From Enoplolaimus lenunculus (lineage: Eukaryota; Nematoda; Enoplea; Enoplida; Thoracostomopsidae), in NCBI GenBank assembly GCA_030248215.1, contig JASANG010003637.1:1-64000 (forward strand): a DNA stretch of 64,000 nucleotides, given 5' to 3'. The stretch's first letter is position 1; the number at the start of each line of letters is the position of its first letter. The translations under genes were made by a program, and so were the position numbers. Below are positions 43,566-54,839 of the stretch, piece after piece. The notes below the pieces were generated by a model. It saw only the letters and a program-made list of their open reading frames with translations, was not told where the DNA came from and ran no database searches.

Positions 43566-45740
43566 ATGCTACATATTTGGTCAAAATCGCCAGTTGCAAT
43601 TTTTACGTTGATACCTACTTTCGTATATCTTTGATCTCTTTGAATCGTACAGATAATCAGAGCTTAGGTATGCAAAAAGTATATAAATATTTGAAAACTC
43701 GCAAGCCAGAGGAAGGTCATTGGTCTGAACCCTCCTCTAAAAAATTGCCCCCCCCCCAAATAATTTTACGTGTAAAAGCCATTGAAAACACTTGCATGCT
43801 CCACTTGTCAGAAAAATGTTTAGCTCCGTTACAAGGTGAGCTTCTACGGGCCTGGTTGGGCTGGGGCATCACAGATTGAGATCCAGTAAAAATGTGTCGA
43901 GTAAAATATATGGAGTTCCACGTCAATGGCGCAACTACGTGCCTACACGTAGTGTTGCAAAAGTTTTCTACTTTGTTCTTGAAACAACAGTATATGTAAA
44001 GAAAAGATATAATGCTATTTCCATTCAACCAATAGCTGGCGTGATTCATCGCTCAATTTTTCTAAGTAGAGCCCTATACAACTTGTCTATAGAGTTTGAT
44101 GTTCAGAAGGTCTAAAATGTACATTTCTCGACGGTCAAGTTATTCATTGCATAGTGATAACAAGAAACAAAGTTAGCATGGCAACTAGAAAATTATTGCG
44201 GAAAATATTTGACTTCGAATTCACGCTACAAACTTTTAAATGACTCCTTTAATAGTTAAAAAAGAACAATGGCTGGGTACAGAGCCATGACTGAAGCAGA
44301 TATCTGACATTCGCCGAACAAATTTACGGGTCAAAGTTTTTGTAAATTGAGAATCATTGGATGTGCGAACTGTTCCATTTAAAAGTTACCACTAGTAGCT
44401 CAAAATTAGCACAGACTGCAACTATTCACTACTTGGGAAATTGACAATGCCTGTTGAAAATCTCCAATTTAAGTTACAACTACAAAATTCAAGAAAAATC
44501 TTGACTTAAGTTAGAATTCGGCTCAAGTCATGTTTCAATCAACCCAGATGTCTCTGCGTCTCTCAGGCAAATAATTGTTATGATTGATAACTAAGCTAGT
44601 GGTTTTATAAACAGGATATGGTTCTGTTACATTACATTCATCGCATTCAGGTATTTGGTTAATTTTATTTAACTTGTTGGTCAAGTGGTAGCAATGCATT
44701 ATCGCTTATGTGTGTCTTTTAAAAATGGCTAACGTAGTAATGTTTTATCTTGCATTAATCAAGCTGCACCTCCAATGCTGCAATAATTTACCTGAAGTTG
44801 TGACGACTTCAAAGATCCCTAAAATTGATTTTGAGCTGTACATGTGTGTTTATTTTACATAGGTATGCATGCAGCAGTAAGCAGCGAGCAAGCAATTGCG
44901 TTACAAATTTGTCCAAGTAACATACGTATATGTTTAGTCAGGAACCGGAATTTTTATGGTTATGTGCTGAATCATTTAAACGTTAAAAAATTTTGTAATT
45001 GAAAAATTACTAGTCGAACTTTGTGTTTCATCTCGTTCAGTTTAGTTGTGATAGTTGTTAAGCTGAAATATTTGTTGTGTGGTTTTGTAGCAGTGGTGAA
45101 AACGGAAAAGTAATCTCAAAAAACTCGCTTAAGGCACATTTTTGAATGTTTTACTGAAAAGTAAAACAGTAATTCGGTGTTGAAAATCATTTTGAATTCC
45201 GGTTCCTGTTCCGGCAAAAACGTTCAATTCCTGTTCCCGTGCCCGTTCCTGTTCCTGGCAAAATTTAGTTTCTATTGGAACCTTTGTATTTACTTGTTTC
45301 AGATGTAATCTAGAAAGGCTTGGTATTCCAGCCTCGAATATTAACAAATGTTGAAACATATTTGGATGGCTATTCAAGGGCTCTATGTATGGATATCGAA
45401 GTTGGTTAATTTTCACATCCACTTATTTCGAAAGCAATCCCGAGCGGTAAGCAAAATCGGCATCCAACTCTAGTTTTCTGATATTTTGGTATTCCGGATG
45501 TTTATCGGTAAAAAGTACGGTAAAGGGTAAATTCCGGACTGTAGTTTAATAGCACCACTCGATAGCTCTGAGCCCGTAGGGAGAAAGCCCCCAAATTTTT
45601 AATGAACGAATTGTCGGAATTACCCAGGGCGAGAATGCAAGCATGTGAGAAATACTGGCTCGTTATGTACATGCAATATAGTACAGTGCACTGTGTATGT
45701 TGGCAAGCAGCACACTAAAGTCGACGATAGAAGCTGTTAC
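43566..45740. other. Stretch without a recognised gene
   Basis: AT-rich, with only short frames. From about 45190 it has GGAATTC/TTCCGG-type low-complexity text (CCGGTTCCTGTTCCGGC, CCCGTGCCCGTTCCTGTTCC) akin to family G. No splice-bounded frame stands out. Confidence 0.35.
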
Positions 45741-45747
45741 AGAAGGC

Positions 45748-45835
45748 GTGTTGGATGGCTCAGTAGTAGAGCGTTTGCCTATCCAGCTGTTTAGTGAATG
45801 AAAAGGTCTGAAATCTCGGTTCCTGCTTAGACTGT
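45748..45835 (+). repeat. tRNA-like relic
   Basis: TTGGATGGCTCAGTAGTAGA carries a good A box; AGGTCTGAAATCTCGGTTCC is a poor B box. The paired stems of a tRNA are not convincing, so it is most likely a pseudogene or SINE head. Confidence 0.4.
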
Positions 45836-46329
45836 GGGATAATTGTGGACTGTTTGGGCTTTTTAAAATCAATATGGATTAGAAATGGAACATAACAACA
45901 TATATAAAATCATTCGACACGCTGCAGCTGACGAGTATCGAACGGCCAATCTTAAAATCGCAAACACCAATGTTTTAACGGGCAAGTGGCATAATCACAA
46001 GCATTCTAAAATAAAAACTGGTCAGTTTCATTCTTTAGAAACCGCTGAAGTAATAGGTAAACTGTACACGATAGAAACCAGACTCAACACATCTTCAAAT
46101 CAAAACAGACTGCAAATAAGACACTTAGCCCACATTGCTCCAAATGTATAACCAAAAGAAACACCTGTGGAACAAAGCAGTTGTTCATTTTAATTTGGTC
46201 TTCCTCTTATTATATTTTCTTAGGAGCTCAAATGCGGACGCTAAGTATATATTTCTCGATTTGCTACGTCAATGCTGTGAGACTGCCAGCTTCAAAATGA
46301 GTCCCGAGCAACTTTAACTGACCACTTAT

Positions 46330-46627
46330 CAGGGTGCAACCGAAATTCCAATTCCGGTATGGAAATCCGGTGTTTTTCACTATCCGGTTCCGGTAAAAAT
46401 CCGGTATTTTTTCACCGGAATTTTCCTGTATTTTCGGTATTGAAAATTTTTCTCATTTGAAAATTTAAAAAAATTGACATATTCTAACCTATTTTTCGAA
46501 AATTGTCTGAGCGTGTATTGCCAAAATTTTTAATTTGTATCATACTTAATGTTTCCAGCTACTGCACCGGTTCCGCTATTTTTTAAACTTTCCGGTTCCG
46601 GTATTTTATAATTCCGGTTGCACCCTG
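46330..46627. mobile_element. TIR element, family G (CAGGGTGCA ends), hAT-like
   Basis: CAGGGTGCAACCGAAATTCC at the left mirrors ATTCCGGTTGCACCCTG at the right. Eight flanking bases agree at 6 of 8 positions (CCACTTAT and CACCTTAT), as an aged hAT 8-bp duplication would. The interior is rich in CCGGTA/TTCCGG text. 298 bp, non-coding. Confidence 0.68.
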
Positions 46628-47742
46628 CACCTTATGCAATCAGAAAGCGTATTTCGAGGTATTCCCGTTTGTTCTTGTAGCTGCTTTATGACGATCACCG
46701 AATTACAGTTGGACTCTTTAGAAAACACATGTGTTGCGAAAACAGATCAGAAACAGTTATTAATAAGATTGAACTAATTGCAAAAACACTCATTTCGAAA
46801 TGACGATGTTTCAAAGTCGAAGTGTCCAATATTTAAATGATTTTGAATTATTTGCCGCAAAACCGTAAAAAATTCCGGTTCCTGCATTTAGGAACTGGAA
46901 TTGAATTTTTGCAGGAATTCCGGTGGGGCCCTGGTAAACCCCAGCATATTATATAATGAATAAAACAAGTGAAATACTTAAGTAAAGTAGCTGGGTAATC
47001 CCGCACAAATTTTATTAGGATTTTCTGGGTTGTCTGGAATTTTTCCTGTCCTGAATTAATTTGTACCTTATAATGTGTAACTCAGTAATCGACAATTCCT
47101 TTTTGGTTAGCAAACTTACATTATACCATAGTGACTTTGGTACTCTTTTGGCAGCGGTTCCGCTATTTTTTAAACTTTCCGGTTCCGGTATTTTATAATT
47201 CCGGTTGCACCCTGCACCTTATGCAATCAGAAAGCGTATTTCGAGGTATTCCCGTTTGTTCTTGTAGCTGCTTTATGACGATCACCGAATTACAGTTGGA
47301 CTCTTTAGAAAACATATGTGTTGCGAAAACAGATCAGAAACAGTTATTAATAAGATTGAACTAATTGCAAAAACACTCATTTCGAAATGACGATGTTTCA
47401 AAGTCGAAGTGTCCAATATTTAAATGATTTTGAATTATTTGCCGCAAAACCGTAAAAAATTCCGGTTCCTGCATTTAGGAACTGGAATTGAATTTTTGCA
47501 GGAATTCCGGTGGGGCCCTGGTAAACCCCAGCATATTATATAATGAATAAAACAAGTGAAATACTTAAGTAAAGTAGCTGGGTAATCCCGCACAAATTTT
47601 ATTAGGATTTTCTGGGTTGTCTGGAATTTTTCCTGTCCTGAATTAATTTGTACTTTATAATGTGTAACTCAGTAATCGACAATTCCTTTTTGGTTAGCAA
47701 ACTTACATTATACCATAGTGACTTTGGTACTCTTTTGGCAGC
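46569..47742. repeat. Tandem duplication, 587-bp unit
   Basis: 46569-47155 and 47156-47742 agree except for about two bases. The unit starts inside the family G element (GGTTCCGCTATTTTTTAAAC) and ends with CTCTTTTGGCAGC. The duplication must be very recent, or an assembly artefact. Confidence 0.92.
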
Positions 47743-48358
47743 GGTATACAATCAAAGAACATGAGGTTTCGAAAATTTAGTATCTTGAAATTCTTAAAAT
47801 ATATAATTATTTGACCAAACATATTGAGAGAAAAATTTTGTCCCTTTGTTTGAACAACCTGAAATGACGTATAACTAGCCCGGTACCGAAAATACTAAGT
47901 CGAAGAGTTTGTGCAGCATAAAAACCAGTTTTGTGGCATAATAAAGTTTTTCAGAACTAATTGATTTATTAATGGTTACATATGCCGTGCTGTAAACTAC
48001 AAATATGGAATTGTCTTATCCGTACGGCTCGATTGCTACTTATTTTTTAAAAACGAATGTTCCCCCTTATGAAGATTCGAAAAAATCGAAAAAAACTTGT
48101 CGCCGTAATATAATCAAATTATGGTGATGGACATCATAAGCGAACGCTCTACTACTGCACCATGTATCCTGCCGTCTAGAATACATACACTGCACTACAC
48201 TATATTGCACGTGCACATACTGGCAAGCCTGTGCCATGTGTGCAACGCAAAGCATATGTACACAAACCTGTGCTGTGGTTTTATTGCATTGTCTAGTCAT
48301 TTAATACCTTCCAGTCAGATTGAATCGTTTAATATTTTTGGGTTTTGTTTGGTTTCAG

Positions 48359-51300
48359 CTAATTCAGTATCAAACAGTGCGTTATGAGCTTGTACCTTAC
48401 ACTCCACTTACTAGGACGAGATTAAGTAAGGTTCTTTTATATCTGTGCTCGTGCGTGTGCGTTTGTTTAAATCAAAGGATGTTTTATTGTTGTAGGGTAT
48501 TACGTAACCTGTTAGTTAATCCAAAAGCTTTGCATTCTTCGCGATTTTAAATATATATAAATATATACATATTTATATATACGTTCACCAAGTGTTTGAA
48601 AAATGTTAAGAACGTGTTAGACATGTCCCTGAGCCGGTGCCATACAGTACCATGGGCGAAACGGGAAAAAGATCTAAACAGAGTGTAAAACGGAACCAGA
48701 ATATTTCGGGAGCGGAATGGGAACAGCAATATTATAAATATTGGAACGGGAACTGAAAAGTTGGTGTATTACAATATTTTAAATTTCTAATCAGAACCAG
48801 AACTAATTGTGAATCTAATACAAATAAAATAAAAAAACGACTGCCAAACAATCAGAATATACCGCCGATGTACACGTTCACATACCAAAACATTAGGGTG
48901 CAAAGCGGATCTGGATTATACCGGAATCGGAATCGGAACAGTAAATTTATACCGGAATCGGCATCGAAACTACAAATTTTGTGACTATACGGATAATTTG
49001 TATTAACAAGTATAATATTGATTTAGAGTGTCTGTTGGCCGGCAACGATTCTCAAAAACGTCGCATGAACAAATTGGCAATCACTTTTGGCTCTGTAAAA
49101 CTAAACTTGGCTCTGTAAAACTAAACTACAATCAATTATTGATAAGTTAATTCATCGAAAACAATTTAATAGATAGATGATGCAGATTTTTTATACATAT
49201 AACATATCACAACGAGTAGGTCTAAAATTAAAATGTGGAAATTCCGATTCCGTTTGAGTGTGCAACCGGAATCGGAACTCGTTTTGAATCGGAATTCTAA
49301 TCGGAATCGGAATTCCGATTGCACCCTGCAAAACATTGCTGCTGTGTAAACTTTGTAAACATTACAACAGCACTGCAGTAACTTTCTAAACATGTCTAGG
49401 CAAAACATCCCATGGCATAATTTAGCCAGAATCCGAACGCAGCCGATACGGTAAATAACAAACACATTGACAGTAACTTCACAACATCTGAGTCAAGAAA
49501 ATGTCGTGTGACGCGATATGGTGAAAACGGTACTGTGCTCCCAAGTATATGCTTACGCAAAAGGTGCATGAAATGTGAAGTTTAGTGTATTTTGCTGGCC
49601 TCGGCGCCGGGTAAAATCATCTGCTAAAACCGTCCCAGAGATAAGTCGAGATGGGTACTAACCGGGTCCCAATGAATATTTCAGTAAAACTGTCCTGTCA
49701 CGTTTTTGTCTAAAAATGAAACGTTGAGTCCTGTAGGATACCAGGTCCCGGGGCTCCTCTATTACGTATTTGGTGTAGATGTCGCGAATTGCACACGAAG
49801 TATTTTAGGCATGGTGAAACGAAAGACAATGGTATTGGATTTGGACGAAACACTTATTCACTCACATCACGACGGAGTTGTGCGACCTATGGTCCGTCCA
49901 GGAACACCATCAGATTTCATACTAAGGGTACTGTTTAAAATTTTGCTAGATTTAGTTACAAACGGGTTCTTTATGAATTCGTGCACCGTTGAATGAATAT
50001 GTTTAAATTTTGTTATTGTCAACGTGCAACGTCATTACACAGTTGTCTCGTCGTTAACTTGTATTTATTCAGTCAATCCTAGTATCACATTTACAAACTC
50101 ATTATTATAGACGTAGGGCATTTGTTTCATAAAAATATTGCATCTGTGTGTGCATTTTGGCTAATAGATTATGACTTGGTCGCTCTTGTTTAGGTAACGA
50201 TTGATCGGCATCCGGTGAGATTTTTTGTACACAAAAGACCGCATGTAGATTATTTTCTATCGATGGTAAGCTGAAAATTTTATAATTTTGATCTGTTTCG
50301 TGATAGAGATAGAAGAAAGTTAATTAGGAGGATAATGCAGCATCCACAATATTTTTCCGCTGAGCATCAAAAACGACATATGGTCGGGTTTGTGAATAGT
50401 TCGTGATTTCGGTTACGTAGGGAAACCACCAACTCCGCATCTAGGTCCGGTATTACAATGACGCTATATCGCACTGGTTCAGAAATGCAGTCGTTTTCCC
50501 TTATATTTCACCCAACACCGTATTAAAACTATATACCGGTAAAGTACGAATATGACTATACAAGTACAATGCTTAGACTGCCGACCTTATTCACGCTAAT
50601 TGTGCCCAAAGTTCCTTTGTTTAGGTGCTTTCCGCACGTCTACTACGATGCCTAAGTCCTGTTATTCCACTAAGTCACAAGCTCACACCGTATAACACAA
50701 ATGTAGACCTTAACGTGACACCCCAGATGCTCCGTAAAACTAGCCCCGATAGAATCGACAACCCCAGAAACAACTCCGAATATTCGCCAGAAACCTAGGT
50801 TTCGCGCTATGCGCTGCTGTTGTTGGATCCCTAAAGCCGGTTCACCGTGCTCACATTGAGCTACCGTGACTCTAATTCCGTTTCAACTCCTTTCCGCCTA
50901 AGTCACCAGGTTCACTTATACAATTCAACTCCACTAAATCGAAAAACAATTGCACACTAAACTAGGTGAAAACGCAAAAAAATGATTACTGAGGCTGGCT
51001 ACCCCAGCTCCATGTCGAGTTGATTTGCATAAAATTGAGTGTCTTGGGCCCTTTAGGGACACTCACTTCCGCCATTGCAATAAAAATGTTTAATTAATGG
51101 CCACGCAGGGTCTCTGAGTACTATTACCTTGCGGATGCAGCTGCCATTCATAGAATAACAATTTTACGTCGTTTAGCAACGCCTAAGCCTAACTTAAGTT
51201 ATAAGAGACTAGGCGGAGCTGGGGACTCCATTAAGGTGTGGTTTAGGTTTGGTTTTAGTTTTGTTTTAGTGTTTAGTTTGAAATATATTTGAGACTGGCA

Positions 51301-54300
51301 CAGCCACCTACAGGGTTAATCGAGTGCCAATTTTGTGGTCAGCTGGGAGAAATTATTGTGAATGATGCACTTCATAACTGCATAATGCGTCAGTTACTTT
51401 ACAGTTGTCGTAGGACAAGCGATGTGCCGATTAATCGTCATTGTCATCGGTAGTAATCGGTAGTTTTCGTGATTATCGACATCGGTACTGCAGAGAAATT
51501 GCCGCTTCTTTGCGGATACTTTTTGCACATATAACAGTCAATTGGAATGCTATCAGTTTCATTTCTGGGAGCATATCTGTGTGCCTGATCTGGAAACCTG
51601 TTATCTTTTTTGCGTTTGCGTTTGAAAAAATTAATTGAAATGAACCGTTCTTATAAAATTCTAATTATTTATGGTGGTTAGGGTTTAAGTCTTCATATAA
51701 TGATGTAATGTAGTATCCTGTCTGTTTATTAAGCATGGTGTACTAAAGTTGAAATCATCGTCGACAATAATGTTGGTATCGGCGCATCGCTAATTTAGAC
51801 GTCTGAAATTTTCGTGTGCTGTGCTTAAATTATATTTTCAATCAATAAAATGCAATCACCGTGTTTTTCAGAATTAAAACAAAAGCTAATTAATGAATAC
51901 AACAACAGCGTAAAGTGTTGTTCACTGAATTAGATTTTAACTTCTTAAATTGCACAAACTATGTACCTATATCAATACTCGTGCAGAATTAACATGGCAT
52001 ATAGGAAATGAAACATTCCTCTAACTGAGTGTTCGATTCCAGACAGAAATATTTTTTAATATAAATGGGATTGTTGGAATTGATTTTTCTACAGGCCAGA
52101 TATAAATGCTAGTGTAGAAATTTATATACCTTCTGTTATATAAGATTTCAGTTCTTGAATACATACTATTGCTAAACATGGGCTTTTCGAAGTACATGAA
52201 GTTTTGATGTGAAATTTGTCCATATGTCTAAAACTCCTTTGTATACAAAAATGGTATTATTGGGATGCGCTTGATGCATTAAATCAATAGATAATCATTA
52301 TATGTGGTGTTTTACTCGTTTTATAGTTAAGCGAATTTTTATCGTCATTGTTTAGTAAAATATCTTAATTCCACCGATCAAAATTAATTCCGGAATTTTT
52401 AATTCCGGTAAAAATTTACCAGAACCGGAACTGGAATGTGAAAAAATGCCGTAACCGGTACTGGAATTCTATTTGCACACGACTTTAAGTTATTGATGCG
52501 CTTGATGCATTAGATCAAAAGATAATCATTATATGTGGTGTTTTATAGTTAAGCGAATTTTTATCATCATTGTTTAGTAAAATATCTTAATTCCACCGAT
52601 CAAAATTTAATTCCGGAATTTGTAATTCCGGTAAAAATTTACCAGAACCGGAACTGGAAGGTAAAAAAATGCCGTAACCGGTACTGGAATTCTATTTGCA
52701 CCCGACTTTAAGTTCTTGAGTTCCTTATTATGTCAGTGGTTCAGTTTCTTTCTATGTCAGTATTTAAGTATTTATTAAATTTGTTGATATTTGTATTCAG
52801 GTAGGTCAGTGGTACGATCTAGTCATATTCACTGCTAGCATGGAAATATATGGCGCTGCAGTGGCAGACAAGCTGGACCGCGGCGCTGGGTTGCTCAACA
52901 GAAGGTATTTTAGACAGGTAAATCAGCTTACTATTAAACTGCATTGGTGCCCAAATAAGACCAGGATGCCATTTCACAAGTGGAATTTTCGGTTTATGTT
53001 ATAGCTTTTGGTTTGTAGAGTAGTCCTAACTAAACTGGGCTTGTATGTAAAAATTTCGGTTTCTATACTAGAACCAAATTGTAAACTGTAGTATCTATTG
53101 AAAAAGTCGTTTGGTGCAGTTTTATTTTAAAAATGGCTTACAAATTTTTCTTATTTGCGCAAAACCTGGTTCGGTAGCTGACGTTCTTAGGGTAGTCCTA
53201 TACTTGTTTTGTGGCGCCGCCGATCGCCGTACGGTAACGTGCGCAAGTAATTCGCACACCATGGTGCAGGACACCGGACGGTCGTTGGTGATAATTAAAT
53301 TATTAAACAGTATGGCGCCGCCTTTATTATTAGCTAGCTATAATAGATACAACACACTTAACAGCAGAGGGGTTGAAAAGAGCAAAACGTTTTGTTCCAC
53401 TTCTCTAATGTTTAAAACAGCAATTAGCAAATACTGATAGGTGCTTTGTACTCTTGGAAATACAAAGCCAGATTGCATTAGTAACATCTGATTTCATGTA
53501 TTTCGTTAGTGTTTTAGCATTGTACTCTTGATTACGGAGGTTACACCAAAGATTTGACAGCGATTTGCAGCGATCTCAGCAGTATATTTATTCTTGACAA
53601 TTCACCAGGCGCGTATCGTCAGTTTCCTGGTTAGTTCATCCTGATTCATTTATTTCACGCCCACACGGCGCGGTACCGTTTTTCCAAGCTGAAGTTTCAG
53701 CGACCAAACGCTGCATTCCAAAATATAACTTGTGCAACATAATAAATTGAATTTGGTTTATTTATGTTGTTAATGTATGCGTAAAGCAGACTTCATTTTG
53801 TACAAAAACCAGTTGCAATAAATTAAAGATTACTAAGTTAAAGACATTCTGTTGTCTACCTTTTCTAATAATTAGATTACGGTCATTCTGCGTTCAACCA
53901 AATATGCCCAAAAACGATCGTGGGGCACATTTGACATTTTGCAGTTGATGGTGCTGATGTGTCCCATTTTTGGTGCGACCGGATATTAATTGGCCTAATA
54001 CCAACCTGGGAAGGTTACAGCGATTCTTGTACCGGAATAGGATGTTAACAGGGTCTAGCATCTACATTTGTGTACTGTTTTAAATATATTTAAGTAGCGC
54101 AAAAGTATGTTTTTTGAATTAAATAAACTGTTGGCTTGGATTTTTCATGTGAATTCAGTATAAAGCAGTTAAGCTCCGTGACTTGCCGGGAAATGCAATC
54201 GAACTGAAATGTATATTTTGTCCGCCATAAATAAATATCAGCCATTTGTCAAATTTATACTGGAGCTGGCTACGAATATCGGTTTTTCTGTGCCTGTCAC

Positions 54301-54740
54301 TCCTTTGTCCCACTGAGTAAGCGTCATTTAATTTGCGATAATTTTGTGCTTACGCAGTTTCAATATGGTCTGCCTCCAGAACATCTTAAATGTCGCTGGG
54401 GGAGGGTAAAGGCGAGTCTAATTTTGTGAGTAACTTTGAACTACTTGTACATGTACATGCGAACTCCTTGTAAAACATAAGCAGCACAGAATACTCTGAA
54501 AAAATATACTGTAATGGCGCATATAAATTATATGTCATGAGGCTCGCTTTGTAACAGAAATTATAGTCTAATTCTGCTTTGAACATTTGTATTGTAGATA
54601 ATGCGATTCCAATCAAATCGTGGTTCAGTGATCCAACAGACACTGCGTTACTTGGATTGTTGCCGTTTCTCGATGCACTTCGCTTTACGTCAGACGTCAG
54701 ATCTGTTTTGTCGCGCAATTGGCAACAAATCAATCGTTGA
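48359..54740 (+). CDS. ctdnep1: CTD nuclear envelope phosphatase 1 (Dullard), first exon not seen
   Basis: HAD-type Ser/Thr phosphatase of the nuclear envelope and ER that dephosphorylates lipin and so controls lipid synthesis. Exons: 48359-48425, 49809-49927, 50194-50265, 52801-52917, 53518-53629 and 54598-54740, all GT..AG with matching phases (0,1,0,0,0,1). They give 209 residues aligning end to end with residues 36-244 of human CTDNEP1. Visible motifs: [36 protein letters not shown] with the catalytic DxDx[81 protein letters not shown]. The tail ends WQQINR instead of the usual LHQHRLW. The missing ~35 N-terminal residues (membrane anchor) must be an exon upstream of 48359, which I could not find. 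Introns hold TIR elements and a 231-bp duplication. Confidence 0.94.
48894..49328. mobile_element. TIR element, family G, in the CTDNEP1 intron
   Basis: AGGGTGCAAAGCGGATCTGG at the left and GGAATTCCGATTGCACCCTG at the right are imperfect inverses. The interior repeats CCGGAATCGG. 435 bp, non-coding, in the intron between the exons ending 48425 and starting 49809. Confidence 0.65.
52264..52714. repeat. 231-bp tandem duplication in the CTDNEP1 intron
   Basis: GATGCGCTTGATGCATTAAA starts one unit and GATGCGCTTGATGCATTAGA the next (52495). Both run through ATTCCACCGATCAAAATT, AATTCCGGTAAAAATTTACC and CGACTTTAAGTT with few differences and one short gap. Each contains CCGGAAT text related to family G. 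Confidence 0.85.
53189..53320 (+). mobile_element. TIR element, family H (GC-rich), in the CTDNEP1 intron
   Basis: AGGGTAGTCCTATACTTGTT then GTGGCGCCGCCGATCGCCGT matches the end of the GC-rich family seen at 57788 and 61690. The right end is unclear. Confidence 0.45.
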
Positions 54741-54823
54741 ATGCTGGTTTTTATTGTTTGAAAACTTGCCATAGCCCAACCCATTAGGTTTAGCTGGTCA
54801 GCTTTCTCTGCAATCTATGGCTT

Positions 54824-54829
54824 AATAAA
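54824..54829 (+). terminator. Poly(A) signal of CTDNEP1
   Basis: AATAAA in GGCTTAATAAAACATT, 84 bases after the stop codon. Confidence 0.65.
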
Positions 54830-54839
54830 ACATTATTTG

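Noticed and set aside
42961-43634. Three overlapping frames of 169-187 codons on both strands
   Set aside because: All arise from the stop-poor 70-bp unit; simultaneous openness on both strands argues against coding.
45885-46151. 88-codon + strand frame with ATG
   Set aside because: No hydrophobic or domain pattern, no splice borders, and it does not supply the missing CTDNEP1 anchor.
46135-46317. Frame with a hydrophobic stretch (LVFLLLYFL) as possible CTDNEP1 first exon
   Set aside because: The helix context does not match the Dullard N-terminus and no phase-0 donor follows it at the right length.
54386-54784. 132-codon - strand frame
   Set aside because: It is the antisense of the last CTDNEP1 exon.
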